A stretch of DNA of 64,000 nucleotides from contig NZ_FNHN01000002.1 of the NCBI RefSeq assembly GCF_900103525.1, positions 62,001 to 126,000 on the forward strand, read 5' to 3'. The stretch comes from Bacillus sp. OK048. Lineage in GTDB: Bacteria > Bacillota > Bacilli > Bacillales > Cytobacillaceae. The notes beneath the pieces were generated by a model. That model was given only the letters and a program-made list of their open reading frames with translations, was not told where the DNA came from and searched no databases. Positions within the stretch are counted from its first letter, which is position 1. Each line of letters starts with the position of its first letter. The position numbers were made by a program, and so were the translations under genes. This document shows, in pieces, positions 36,849-46,048 of this stretch.

Positions 36849-37580
36849 TCAATTTTCTTCCACGATATCTTCGTATCGGTCAAATGAAATCAGATCCTGG
36901 CCACTAACCAAATGTGCAAGTATTAGTTCCTCAGCTTGGGCAACATTTTGTTCCTTGATTGCTAAAAAAATCCCGCGATGTTCTGCCAATAATTTTTCTG
37001 GCATGCTCGGAGAGACATAATATTTATCCCTGATAAACTTCATAGCCTTTTGCATTGTAGTTGAAAGATGTTCCATCAACGATATCAAAATTTTATTCTG
37101 GCTAGCTTCAGCAATTGCGAAATGGAAAGCCCAGTCAGCTTCACCGCCAATGATAACAGAGGTTAAATCGGATTCCATTTGGTTAATGGCAGTTTCAATT
37201 TTTATTAAATCTTCTGTTGTTCTTCTTTGAGCAGCAAATGCTACCGTCCCCTTCTCTAGGATCTTACGAACATCCAACAAATTTATTATGTCCTCTTTTG
37301 TAATGAGGAGATAATCGGGAATAGACTGGTTTAGGATAGAGGAATCAAAATTACGAATGAATGTCCCTTCTCCATGTCTTGCTTCTATCAAACCAATCGT
37401 TTTTAATACACTCAATGCTTCACGTATTGTTGATTGCCCAACATTAAATGAACTTGATAGTGAACGTACCGATGGTATTTTATCTCCAGGTTTCAAATTT
37501 CCACTAGATATAATTTCTTTTAGTTGTTCAACCACATTCTCGTATAAATTTTTTGGCTTCACTTGCTGAATTTCCCACAC
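36849..37580 (-). CDS. lutR: GntR/FadR-family regulator LutR
   Basis: 243 residues. N-terminal winged helix (PGDKIPSVRSLSSSFNVGQSTIREALSVLKTIGLIEARHGEGTFI type pattern, about 25-70), C-terminal all-helical FCD ligand domain with the metal-site residues expected at FHFAIAEASQN and LAEHRGIFLAI. Represses the lut operon in B. subtilis. An upstream ATG at 37610 is in frame, but the GTG at 37580 sits 6 bases after AGGAGTG and is chosen. An operator lies at 37628-37642, so it may control itself. Confidence 0.88.
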   Translation of the reverse strand: MWEIQQVKPKNLYENVVEQLKEIISSGNLKPGDKIPSVRSLSSSFNVGQSTIREALSVLKTIGLIEARHGEGTFIRNFDSSILNQSIPDYLLITKEDIINLLDVRKILEKGTVAFAAQRRTTEDLIKIETAINQMESDLTSVIIGGEADWAFHFAIAEASQNKILISLMEHLSTTMQKAMKFIRDKYYVSPSMPEKLLAEHRGIFLAIKEQNVAQAEELILAHLVSGQDLISFDRYEDIVEEN

Positions 37581-37627
37581 ATTAATCACTCCTATTACGT
37601 ATATACCCATTTGAACCTATAGCTAAA

Positions 37628-37642
37628 GGTGATCTGAACACC
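37628..37642. promoter_or_regulatory. LutR-like operator upstream of lutR
   Basis: GGTGATCTGAACACC, 47 bp upstream of the lutR start; autoregulation is likely. It shares the GGTGATC half-site with the other copies. Confidence 0.7.
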
Positions 37643-37691
37643 AGGTTACACTTTGAGTATACTCGCCAATCGTCCTTTCTGTAAATACACC

Positions 37692-38032
37692 TTTGGCTCA
37701 ATACTTTAAAACGAAATCTAAAAGAAACAACAGCACTAACAAAAAGTTTTAAGCAAACACTACAAGAAGTTCAACTCTCAATCGCGGATGGGAATTATCT
37801 TATCTACCGAAGCCCTGCGATGGAAAAAGTAGTTTCGCTTGCAAATAAGTTTTCTGCTGTGGATACCCCTGTCCTCATTTTAGGAGAGTCCGGTGTAGGT
37901 AAAGATGTGCTCGCAAATTATATTCATTCGATCAGTGACCGAAAAGATAAAGGGCCATTTGTAAAAATTAATTGTGGCGCCATTCCTGAACATCTCTTGG
38001 AATCCGAACTTGTCTTTAATATTACAGAGTAG
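37692..38032 (+). pseudogene. sigma-54-dependent activator, fragment
   Basis: About 110 codons: linker helix (LKETTALTKSFKQTLQEVQ), YRSPAMEKVVSLANKFSAVDTPVLILGESGVGKDVLANYIHS with Walker A GESGVGKD, and KINCGAIPEHLLESELV where the frame ends. The AAA+ domain should continue with the GAFTGA loop, and there is no start codon or sensor domain. It is the internal part of a PAS-type enhancer-binding protein, cut at both ends. Confidence 0.85.
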
Positions 38033-38262
38033 AACGGGGTTAAAATTATTTAACTTTTAATATGAAATACTTCACTACACTAAAAAATGATAACAATAAA
38101 GCCATTTAAATCTACATGTTATTGCATACGCTTAATGGAATAACCAAAATATAATCTCAATTTTAAAATCAATTAATTCTTTTTTCCCTAACGGGTGAAC
38201 TTAATTACAAAATTTTAGAGATTCCACTAGTAGTAAATAATACACAATAAAGGCAGTTTCTA
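38033..38262. other. gene-free region downstream of the EamA gene
   Basis: About 230 bp, AT-rich, between the sigma-54 activator fragment and the 3' end of the EamA-family gene. Nothing recognised. Confidence 0.5.
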
Positions 38263-39150
38263 CTACAGTGCTTTATCGACATCCCTTGATACGTTTTTAT
38301 TGGTTTCTTGAGTATTTTTACTATTTACAATCCATATCCCTACCAGTACAAGCATAATTCCTGCTAAAGTAACTATACTTAGGTTTTCATCTAAAAATAT
38401 GTATCCAGAAATGACACCCACGATGGGTACAATCAGTAAAGAAATCGATGCTTTGCTTGCTTCTGTACGCCTCAGAATTTGATTCCACATTACAAAAGCC
38501 AAGGCAGATGCAATAATCCCAGAAAACAGAATATAAACGACCGGCATAAATCCCCAATGAGATTCACCGTGTTCAAATGAAAGCGTATATATTAATAATC
38601 CCACCGTTCCGATCGTCATTTGCCAAGTTGTAAATTGAATGGTGTCACAATGCTTTAATTTCAGTTTAAAAAGCAAGTTGGCAATAGCCCAAGAAATAGC
38701 CGAGCTTAATGCCAGAAACATAATCCATATTGATCCTCCTAAACGGATATTCATAGCGAGAAATAACCCGACTATGCCTATCAAAATTCCAAACATCTTT
38801 CTTACAGTTAACCGTTCACCAGGTATCCACTTATGTGCCATAATTGATAGAAAAAGCGGCATACTGTAGGTCAAAACAGAGGAAAGACCTGCACTAATGT
38901 AGTTAAGCGATATTTGAATAGCAATGTTAAAATAAGCTGTTTGGAACAGTCCACATAGAACCAACCATTTGAAATCGGATTTATTAGGAAGTGGTATTTT
39001 TTTCATCACACACACACCTAGGAGTACAAAAGAACCTGTTAAAAACCGCAAAGTAGCAAACTCTCCAGGAGGAAATGCACCATTTCCTAATTTCATGATA
39101 ACAAAATTAAATCCCCATATCAGACATAAAATGGCCATCGCAGCATTCAT
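38263..39150 (-). CDS. EamA/DMT-family transporter
   Basis: 295 residues, ten hydrophobic helices in two EamA repeats (about 5-135 and 145-278). ILCLIWGFNFVIMKLG at the N-terminus and SALAFVMWNQILRRTEASKASISLLIVPIVGVISGYIFLDE in the second repeat are typical. Drug/metabolite exporters of this family efflux amino acids or other small compounds. Divergent from the LysR gene at 39481, which may control it. The 3' end includes a hydrophilic Asn/Asp-rich tail. Confidence 0.9.
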   Translation of the reverse strand: MNAAMAILCLIWGFNFVIMKLGNGAFPPGEFATLRFLTGSFVLLGVCVMKKIPLPNKSDFKWLVLCGLFQTAYFNIAIQISLNYISAGLSSVLTYSMPLFLSIMAHKWIPGERLTVRKMFGILIGIVGLFLAMNIRLGGSIWIMFLALSSAISWAIANLLFKLKLKHCDTIQFTTWQMTIGTVGLLIYTLSFEHGESHWGFMPVVYILFSGIIASALAFVMWNQILRRTEASKASISLLIVPIVGVISGYIFLDENLSIVTLAGIMLVLVGIWIVNSKNTQETNKNVSRDVDKAL

Positions 39151-39480
39151 ATGAATGATTCCCCTCCCTTAAATAATTAAATATTTAGAAAAATGGTGTT
39201 AACCATTTAACAAACTATTGGGTTTCACCATCTAGTGTGAACAATCTAATTAAATTTCTCGGAATCGTTAGTTTTTTAAATCCTCTACCTGTTCTCAAAT
39301 TTCACTGATAGCTATCATTTGAAGAACAGTGTATGAATTTTGAAGAAACATAGCCCATTTGTTTCCACCTCTACATCTTCATTCTTATTAAAAAACTTTA
39401 CAACGAAAATCAATTAGTGTCTAATATATAAATATCATATTTTTAAGTCGTAAAACGACTTAATTGAAAGGAGTAGAAGC
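39151..39480. promoter_or_regulatory. divergent promoter region, EamA / LysR genes
   Basis: 330 bp, AT-rich. A perfect inverted repeat TAAGTCGT-AAA-ACGACTTA at 39444-39462 lies 18 bp before the LysR GTG start, overlapping its expected promoter, so it is a candidate autoregulatory site. No repeat is seen near the EamA start. Confidence 0.5.
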
Positions 39481-40368
39481 GTGGAATTGCGTCAACTTAA
39501 ATATTTTACAATTGTGGCAGAGGAGTTACATTTTGGACGTGCGGCAATGCGTTTACAGATGACACAACCACCTTTAAGTCAACAGATTTTACAACTCGAA
39601 AGTGAACTTGGAGTAAAGTTGTTTGAGAGATCAAAAAGACATGTAGAGCTGACAAATGCAGGAAAAATTTTCTTACAAGAAGTTCGCCAAGTCCTTACGA
39701 AATTAGAGGGAGCTAAGGCTTTAGCTCTTAGGGCACAAAATGGAATGGTTGGACAGTTAGTAGTGGGGTTTGTTGGATCCGCAACATTTGATATTCTTCC
39801 TGTCATTGTTCGGGGGTTTCGTGAACAGTTTCCATACGTAGATTTGATTCTTCAAGAGATGCCTACTCCTACGCAAATTGAGGCATTTCATAATAAGGAA
39901 ATTGATATTGGTTTTGTAAGACCCCCTATTTTTGATCCGCTTTTATCACTCTTGTCAGTTTATCAAGAGACATGTATCGCTGTTGTACCGAAGTTGCATC
40001 CATTTGCGCAGCGTGCTTCAGTATCGATGGATGATCTGAGCCCTGAACAATTTATATTGGTGGAGAGGGAAATTTGGCCGGGGTGGTACGATGATACCAT
40101 CTCAAAATGTCACGATGCTGGTTTCAGCCCAATTATACGTCAAAGTGTGAAAGAAATACAGACAGTTATAGGATTGGTTGCGTCAGGACTGGGTATTAGT
40201 ATTGTGCCAAGATCAACATCGAATATTTATACACGCGATGTCACATATGTGAACATCGAGAAAGAAGCCCCACGTGTAGAAATGAGTCTTGCTAGGCGAA
40301 CAGATGACAATTCAAATTTGGTTAAACAATTTATCGCTACAGCAACACAAGTCATTGAATGTATCTAG
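39481..40368 (+). CDS. LysR-family transcriptional regulator
   Basis: 295 residues. N-terminal winged helix (MELRQLKYFTIVAEELHFGRAAMRLQMTQPPLSQQILQLE style, 1-60) and a periplasmic-binding-protein-like effector domain (about 88-290; PTPTQIEAFHNKEIDIGFVRPP). GTG start at 39481 after AAAGGAG. Probably regulates the divergent EamA exporter; co-inducer unknown. Confidence 0.93.
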   Translation: MELRQLKYFTIVAEELHFGRAAMRLQMTQPPLSQQILQLESELGVKLFERSKRHVELTNAGKIFLQEVRQVLTKLEGAKALALRAQNGMVGQLVVGFVGSATFDILPVIVRGFREQFPYVDLILQEMPTPTQIEAFHNKEIDIGFVRPPIFDPLLSLLSVYQETCIAVVPKLHPFAQRASVSMDDLSPEQFILVEREIWPGWYDDTISKCHDAGFSPIIRQSVKEIQTVIGLVASGLGISIVPRSTSNIYTRDVTYVNIEKEAPRVEMSLARRTDDNSNLVKQFIATATQVIECI

Positions 40369-40613
40369 TAAGAAACGGATAAATTCATCACAATTGGCTT
40401 CAGTCAAATATGAATTTATGTAAAGCTATACAATGCAAGTAAAAATGTTATAAACAAAACATTCTGGAAGAAGAAAAAGAATCCTTAATAGGAGAAGCTA
40501 CTGAAAAGGTTAAATCCACTGACAGTGCGGAAAATGTTGTGTAAATAAGTATGGAAGCAATCCTTCTTGGCATGAATTACGATAAATAATTTTTGCAATG
40601 GAGGATTTTCGAC

Positions 40614-41780
40614 ATGAAATTACCAAAGGAATTAATCAAAGAAATTGTTAAGGAAGAAAAATTCACAAGTACCAATCAAATCATGGAAACGATTAAAGAA
40701 ATGTTTTCTGATATTTGGAGGAAGTACTCCAATGTGAAATTGATGAGCAGCTAGGTTATGAGAAACACCAGCGCCGGAGTGATGGACCTAGCAATTACCG
40801 AAATGGCGCAACTAAACGTAAATTAAAAACTTCATTCGGTGAAGTTGAAGTAAGTGTTCCTAGGGACAGAAATGGCTCGTACGAGCCACAAATTTCGGAC
40901 AAATACCAAAGAAATATGGATGGTCTGGAAGAAAAAATACAGTCCCTATACGCTCACGGAATGTCCACTAGGGATATACAGGAACAGGTCAAGGATCTCT
41001 ATAATATTGAAATTTCTTCCGAATTAGTTAGTAAGATTAGTGAGAAAATTATGCCACAGGTGAATGAGTGGCAGGGCCGTCCACTTGAAGCCTATTATCC
41101 TTTCATTTTCATGGATGCCATCCATTATAAAATTCGTGATAATCACCAAATTATCTCGAAGGCAGCCTACGTTGTTTTGGGAATCAACATTGAAGGAAAT
41201 AAAGAAATACTGGGCAGCTGGGTTGGAGGAAATGAAAGTAGTAAGTTTTGGCTAGGTGTGTTGAACGATTTGAAAACCCAAGGGGTGAAAACCGTTAATC
41301 TTTTCTGTGTTGATGGGCTTACAGGCTTTAGAGAAGCCATTCAAGCGGTGTATCCTTTTGCCGGTATTCAACGTTGTATCATTCACCAGATTCGCTCAAG
41401 CACCAAATATGTATCTTATAAACACATAAAGGAATTTGTCGCCGATTTAAAGCGAAACGGCCAGAGAAAGACTCATAGAATTCAAAGATAAGTGGGGCAA
41501 AGAATATCCATCTTCGGTTAGGTCATGGGAAGAAAATTGGGACATTTTGGCCACCTTCTTTGCATATCCTCCAGAAATCAGGAAAATAATATATACTACG
41601 AATATTATTGAGGGACTTCACCGTCAATTTAGAAAAGTAACAAAAACCAAGTCCATTTTTCCTAATGATGATAGCTTAAGAAAAATGCTTTACTTGGCGG
41701 CTCAAAATATGGAAGAAATGGACAATGCGTTACCGTAATTGGGACATGATTTTGAGCCAGCTTGAGATTTTAAACCAAAC
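40614..41780 (+). pseudogene. IS256-family (mutator-type) transposase, multiply disrupted
   Basis: Three frames hold one transposase. 40614-40753: N-terminus KELIKEIVKEEKF. From 40715: EEVLQCEIDEQLGYEKH through VSVPRDRNGSYEP, MDAIHYKIRD (catalytic Asp), VDGLTGFREAIQAVYP (Asp) and IHQIRSSTKYVSYKH. A second frameshift and small deletion at about 41455-41470, then SVRSWEENWDILATFFAYP, IYTTNIIEGLHRQFRKVTKTK with the third acidic residue (Glu) to 41738, and RYRNWDMILSQLEIL in yet another frame. With at least three lesions it is inactive. Terminal repeats were not found. Confidence 0.9.
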
Positions 41781-41787
41781 ATCATAA

Positions 41788-41805
41788 TTGGGGACTCTGT
41801 CCCCT
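41788..41805. repeat. small GGGGAC-TCT-GTCCCC inverted repeat
   Basis: A perfect 6-bp inverted repeat at 41790-41804 just after the IS256 remnant. It may be a leftover of a mobile element end. Confidence 0.4.
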
Positions 41806-42005
41806 AACCCCTGAAGTTTATCGCTTTTGTTTTCCCTAAAACGGACACAAAAAAACGAACAGCATAAATCCGTCCGTTTTAATGTAAAAGCCATAAAACC
41901 GCTTGGGTTGCACTTCTGCATTGCCCTATCCTGTTTTATGGTAAAAGGAAATTATATTATTACCAGTAAATATAATCCCACTTTCATTCATTCGTTTATG
42001 CAAGC

Positions 42006-42089
42006 TTATGCACTAAGACCTATTTGCTCTATTTCTTCTATTTCGGCATATAGCATCTCAGCTATTAATTCAAGTTGAGTAAAACCCAT
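42006..42089 (-). CDS. 27-residue small protein
   Basis: ATG at 42089 preceded by a very strong ribosome binding site AGGAGGTGAAGAG (spacing 7), then an acidic helical peptide of 27 residues (ELIAEMLYAEIEEIEQIG core) and a TAA. It could be a real small protein or a truncated N-terminus; the helical acidic nature recalls small sporulation or regulatory peptides. I do not recognise a family. Confidence 0.45.
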   Translation of the reverse strand: MGFTQLELIAEMLYAEIEEIEQIGLSA

Positions 42090-42145
42090 CTCTTCACCTC
42101 CTTATTTTTATATATGCAATTTACGTGCCAATCCCAAAAATAACA

Positions 42146-42170
42146 AAAAGCCTTTACTGGGCTTTTTAAA
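42146..42170 (-). terminator. weak terminator after the CcdA-like fragment
   Basis: AAAAAGCC-TTTACT-GGGCTTTTT; stem of about 8 bp including G-U or mismatch, with T run on the reverse strand. Confidence 0.5.
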
Positions 42171-42240
42171 TGATTATATTTTATTTTGTAATAGGTCATC
42201 AGCGATATTAGTATTTATTACTTGGGCAAATCCCCAGAGA

Positions 42241-42522
42241 TCATATTAGGGTTTCTTCAATTTCTCTTCCTAACATCCATACAAGCACGCCTAATAATGA
42301 GAAGGCGGCTACTTTCCCTAATGTGAGGTAGATTACATCCTTCCAAACAATTTTTTGTTGAAAAGATTGGTTCCCATAAAGGGTTAACGCACTAATGTTT
42401 CCAGTATGCTGACATGGTGCTAATGCCCCAACAAATAAAAGGGCAAAAACAATGGGTAACAACTCTAAGTTATTAGCAATGATAAAAAACGGTTTGGTGA
42501 CTGACTCAATAAATTATACATT
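42241..42522 (-). pseudogene. duplicated CcdA/DsbD-like gene, N-terminal fragment
   Basis: Codes for the first third of a protein very like the one at 13132-13866: GALAPCQHTGNISALTLYGN, QKIVWKDVIYLTLGKVAAFSLLG, WMLGREIEETLI and then a stop where the intact copy continues. The region upstream (42523-42600) is also a diverged copy of 13867-13950, including the palindrome and CTCAGATTATATGAAG. It is a duplicated segment, inactive because two thirds of the gene are gone. Confidence 0.85.
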
Positions 42523-42564
42523 TGATCACCTGAATTCTAGTAAATAGGTTTATTTACTAATTAC

Positions 42565-42576
42565 TACTATTTAGTA
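42565..42576. promoter_or_regulatory. putative operator TACTATTTAGTA
   Basis: Palindrome TACTA-TT-TAGTA in the promoter copy upstream of the CcdA-like fragment, matching 727-738 (11 of 12 bases) and the longer form at 13909-13924. Confidence 0.45.
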
Positions 42577-42827
42577 CTCAGATTATATGAAGAGGAGATG
42601 AAGAGATTTCTACAATCTCTTAAGGTTGGATAGTAAAAACATGATGATTCTTTTTTTATTTTTAGTAAATCCTTTCAAGGGATTTTTATTGTAATGAATC
42701 ATTAATAATATTTACAAACAAAAAATATGAAACCTTCTTGAGAACTCTTAAAATAAAAGAAAGAGATTATTTTATTTAGAGTTCATTTTTACTATTTAAA
42801 TTTTAAAAAAATACAGAAGGAGACTTT

Positions 42828-43975
42828 ATGAAACGAATATTCGAAATCCTTATCATTTCTACCAAGCTTGGTCTAACATCATTTGGAGGTCCAATTGCTC
42901 ATTTAGGTTATTTTCACGAAGAGTATGTTCGGAAAAGGAAGTGGCTGGATGATGCCAATTTAGTAGCTCTTTGTCAATTTTTGCCCGGCCCTGCGAGCAG
43001 TCAGGTTGGGATAGGCATTGGCGTATTGCGTGGTGGGCTACTTGGAGGGATATTGGCATTTATTGGTTTTACCTTACCTTCTGTCATAGTGCTTATCCTA
43101 TTTGCTCTTCTACTACAAGGAATGGATATTGAAGCGGGTTGGATTCACGGTTTAAAAATTGTAGCCGTTGCCGTGGTTGCACATGCTATTAGTGGTATGG
43201 CGTCCAAATTAACCCCCGATTTATCACGAAAATCAATTGCTTTGTTTGCTTTGATATCTACTCTTCTTTGGCAAACAGCTTATACACAGGTAAGTGTAAT
43301 CCTGATCGCAGCCATCGCAGGTTATTTTATCTTCAAGGAGCAAAAAGAAGATTCTCCTTCGACTATACAGTTTCCACTTTCTCGTAGATTTGGAGTCATT
43401 TGTTTAGGCTTATTTTTCGGATTATTGCTCTTTCTGCCTATTTTAAGAGAGTTGACAGGTTCTAGCTGGGTTGCAATGTTTGATAGCTTTTATCGTTCTG
43501 GTTCCTTAGTCTTTGGCGGGGGGCATGTGGTTTTACCATTATTGGAACGCGAATTTGTTCCTAGCAACTGGCTAAGTAAAGAAACGTTCCTAGCGGGGTA
43601 TGGCGCTGCACAGGCAGTACCTGGACCATTGTTTACCTTTGCTGCATATATAGGCGCAGTTGTGAATGGCTGGGCTGGCGGTTTGCTGGCAACCTTTGCT
43701 ATCTTTCTCCCAGCGTTTTTACTAGTATTAGGTACGCTGCCGTTTTGGGAAAGTTTAAGCCGTAATCCAAAAATAAAAGGGGTATTAATGCAGCAGTTGT
43801 CGGCATATTAATTTCTGCGTTTTATACTCCCATTTGGACCAGTTCAATCTTGGCCCCAATGGATTTTGCGCTTGCTGCCCTATTGTTTAGTATGCTTGCT
43901 TACTGGAAACTGCCACCTTGGGTGATTGTGGTTACTGGAACCATTGGTGGTTATCTGCTTGGTTTGATTGGATAA
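42828..43975 (+). pseudogene. chrA: chromate transporter chrA, frameshifted
   Basis: The first frame (42828-43811) encodes 327 residues of a long-chain CHR protein: TKLGLTSFGGPIAHLGYFHEEYV, LCQFLPGPASSQVGI and the second repeat SGSLVFGGGHVVLPLLEREFV, AQAVPGPLFTFAAYIGA. At about 43785 the frame is lost; the last 60 residues (NAAVVGILISAFYTPIW to GGYLLGLIG) continue in another frame to 43975. A single frameshift near GGGGTATTAATG explains it. ChrA exports chromate. It may be a natural pseudogene or a sequencing error in the short G/A run. Confidence 0.88.
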
Positions 43976-44457
43976 TTATTGTAATAAAACGAGGATGCCC
44001 CAAGAGCAACGGGTTCTCATTAAAGGTGCAAATCAGTAAATTGCAATGCAAATAGGGTGCGAAATCGCAGTGATTTCTCACCCTTTTTTTTGTTTGAAAA
44101 ATAAACGGAAAAATTCCGATTAAATTGGGAAATACCCATATTTCCCTTAAAATAAGGGGAGCCTTTCCGCTTATATTATCCATATCCTTGGATTTCGTCT
44201 TATTTAGAGCAGTTAATCGGAATATCTCCGCTTATATCTGCATCTAAAGCCTCCCCTATACACATTAGCCGGAAATTCTCCGCCTATGAATTCTTATACC
44301 TACAAGAAAATCAATAATTATTTACAAATTTTAGGTTTTATATAGGTTTAAAGAAATATAAAAAGCATGGCAAATTCATTTATGTGAATTTTACCATGCT
44401 TTTTTGTAAGTTATTTAACCTGTTTTTTCAATCCTTGTATTTCAAAAGAGAACCCGT
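43976..44457. other. gene-free region with CGGAA...TCCGCTTAT repeats and a hairpin
   Basis: Three or four diverged copies of TTANNCGGAANNTCTCCGCTTATA at about 44100-44285, a Bacillus-type interspersed repeat. A long hairpin AAAAAGCATGG...CCATGCTTTTT lies at 44357-44405 and could be a terminator. No gene. Confidence 0.5.
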
Positions 44458-44480
44458 TAGCCCCAAGTGTAGCTTTAAAA

Positions 44481-44614
44481 TAATGTTTGATCAAAAATTA
44501 CTCACAAACCCATATTTTACGTTAAATTAAAAGAACCGTTTTGAAATAAAGATTGATCAAAACAGTTCTTTTTTTGTGAAATGATTCACAACTTTTTATA
44601 TTAAAGTTTGATCA
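44481..44614. repeat. left-end TnsB-type repeats (three, spaced)
   Basis: TAATGTTTGATCA (44481), AATAAAGATTGATCA (44545) and ATTAAAGTTTGATCA (44600), all in one orientation and spaced by about 55-65 bp. They match the inward reading of the right-end repeats. Tn7 also has three spaced sites at the left end. Confidence 0.8.
44526..44577. terminator. hairpin AAAGAACCGTTTTGA / TCAAAACAGTTCTTT in the left end
   Basis: Long imperfect stem (44528-44573 region) followed by a T run; it overlaps the second TnsB-type repeat. It may stop transcription entering or leaving the element. Confidence 0.6.
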
Positions 44615-44660
44615 CTTTCTGAGATCCGTTCTTCAAGAAAAGCGCCCGATAATGGAATAA

Positions 44661-44984
44661 TTACTTTTTCAACTGACTTTCTAATAATTGATTACAGAGA
44701 TCCACACAAAGACCTTGTGCTTTATATCTGTTCAGCATTTCATTTAAGTCAATGAACAATACATTACCTTGTAGTAATTTCTCAAATTTCCAAAATGTTA
44801 AATTTGGATTAATCTCGGCTTTTTTGTCAGGAAATAAACTTTGAAATCTTTGATTAATCTCATCTAATTTACTACTAAGTCGTTTAGCAGTAGATGTAAA
44901 AGTTAAAAGCGTTTCAATAAAATCAATATCAGTATTAGATAATCCTTTATTTCTTAACCATTCATTAACAGTTTCATTCGACAT
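44661..44984 (-). CDS. hypothetical protein in transposon
   Basis: 107 residues from the ATG at 44984, chosen because AAAGGGGA lies 6 bases before it; an upstream in-frame start at 45011 would add nine residues. Helical, no membrane segment. I do not recognise a family. It lies 200 bp inside the left end and may be cargo or an accessory transposition gene. Confidence 0.65.
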   Translation of the reverse strand: MSNETVNEWLRNKGLSNTDIDFIETLLTFTSTAKRLSSKLDEINQRFQSLFPDKKAEINPNLTFWKFEKLLQGNVLFIDLNEMLNRYKAQGLCVDLCNQLLESQLKK

Positions 44985-45371
44985 ATCAATTCCCCTTTGT
45001 ATCTTCAACAATCTGGACCTTTACATCAAGAAAGAGTGCAGTCAATAATCTGGAATCGCGCCCGATTGTTGTAGAAGTCATCAGATTTATTCACTTACAA
45101 CGTTAATCACAAAGATGCTACCAAATATAGTGGGGGAACGGGTGTATTATGAAATATTACCAATTTTCATTACATATAGCGATGCAAATTTTTATAAATT
45201 AATCTAGGAGAAGATTTAAAAGCCATTCATCCCCTCTAATTAATCGTTATTTGAAATATACTCAATTTACAAAACAATCCCTATTTATGATAATTTCTCA
45301 TTAAATAATAAAGATAAATACTAATTAATGACCTGTATAATAAAGTAGGGATTACATAAAAAGTACACTTT
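44985..45371. other. gene-free region in the transposon cargo
   Basis: About 360-390 bp with no gene. Short GCGCCCGATTGTTG-type sequence at about 45057 resembles GCGCCCGAT at 44641, but too short to classify. AT-rich. Confidence 0.4.
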
Positions 45372-46043
45372 CTATTTTTGTGAAAATGTTTCTCTCATAC
45401 TAATTGATAAAGGCATTAACTTCCCCTCTTCAATTACATATACCTCATCACAAAGCTCCTCAATATCCGCAAAATGATGGCTCGTCAGCAAAATCGTTTT
45501 CCTTTGCGACTTTAGCTCTTGAATAATTGCCTTCATATCCTGATATGTCTTATAGTCCAGCGCATTAAATGGCTCATCAAAAATGAGTATATCTTGATTT
45601 TCCATAATGGCCTGCGCAATGCCCAGCTTTTGCTTCATCCCGAGCGAATAATCCTTTACCTTCGTTTTATTGCTTGGATTCAAGCCAACTAGCTCCATCG
45701 CTGTCTTGATTTCCTTCGCCGAAATTTTATTATTGATGGCCGCTAAAAACTGCAAATTTTTATAGCCCGAAAACAGCTCGATATAGCCTGGCTCATTAAT
45801 AAACACCCCAACATTCTCTGGGAAATCCAGCTTCTCCCCTAGTACCTGCTGCCGAATTTTCACCTGCCCGCTCGTTGGCTTCTCGAAACCACAAATAAGC
45901 TTAAATAGTAACGACTTGCCGCTTCCATTCCCACCAACAATGCCAATCGATTTTCCTTGTGCTACCTTTAATTGAACATTCTCTAATATAACCTCTCCTG
46001 CAAATTGCTTCGTTACATTACTCACTTCAATCGCCCAAACCAT
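45372..46043 (-). CDS. ABC transporter ATP-binding protein
   Basis: 223 residues. Walker A GGNGSGKS (about 36-43), Q-loop region, signature YSLGMKQKLGIA (LSGGQ-like, about 131-142), Walker B ILIFDEPFNALD and H-loop LLTSHHFADIEEL. ATPase of an exporter with the two membrane genes upstream. A GTG at 46052 is in frame but overlaps the ribosome binding site GGAAGGTGA; the ATG at 46043 is preferred. Stop of the upstream gene overlaps. Confidence 0.92.
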   Translation of the reverse strand: MVWAIEVSNVTKQFAGEVILENVQLKVAQGKSIGIVGGNGSGKSLLFKLICGFEKPTSGQVKIRQQVLGEKLDFPENVGVFINEPGYIELFSGYKNLQFLAAINNKISAKEIKTAMELVGLNPSNKTKVKDYSLGMKQKLGIAQAIMENQDILIFDEPFNALDYKTYQDMKAIIQELKSQRKTILLTSHHFADIEELCDEVYVIEEGKLMPLSISMRETFSQK

Positions 46044-46048
46044 ATAAC

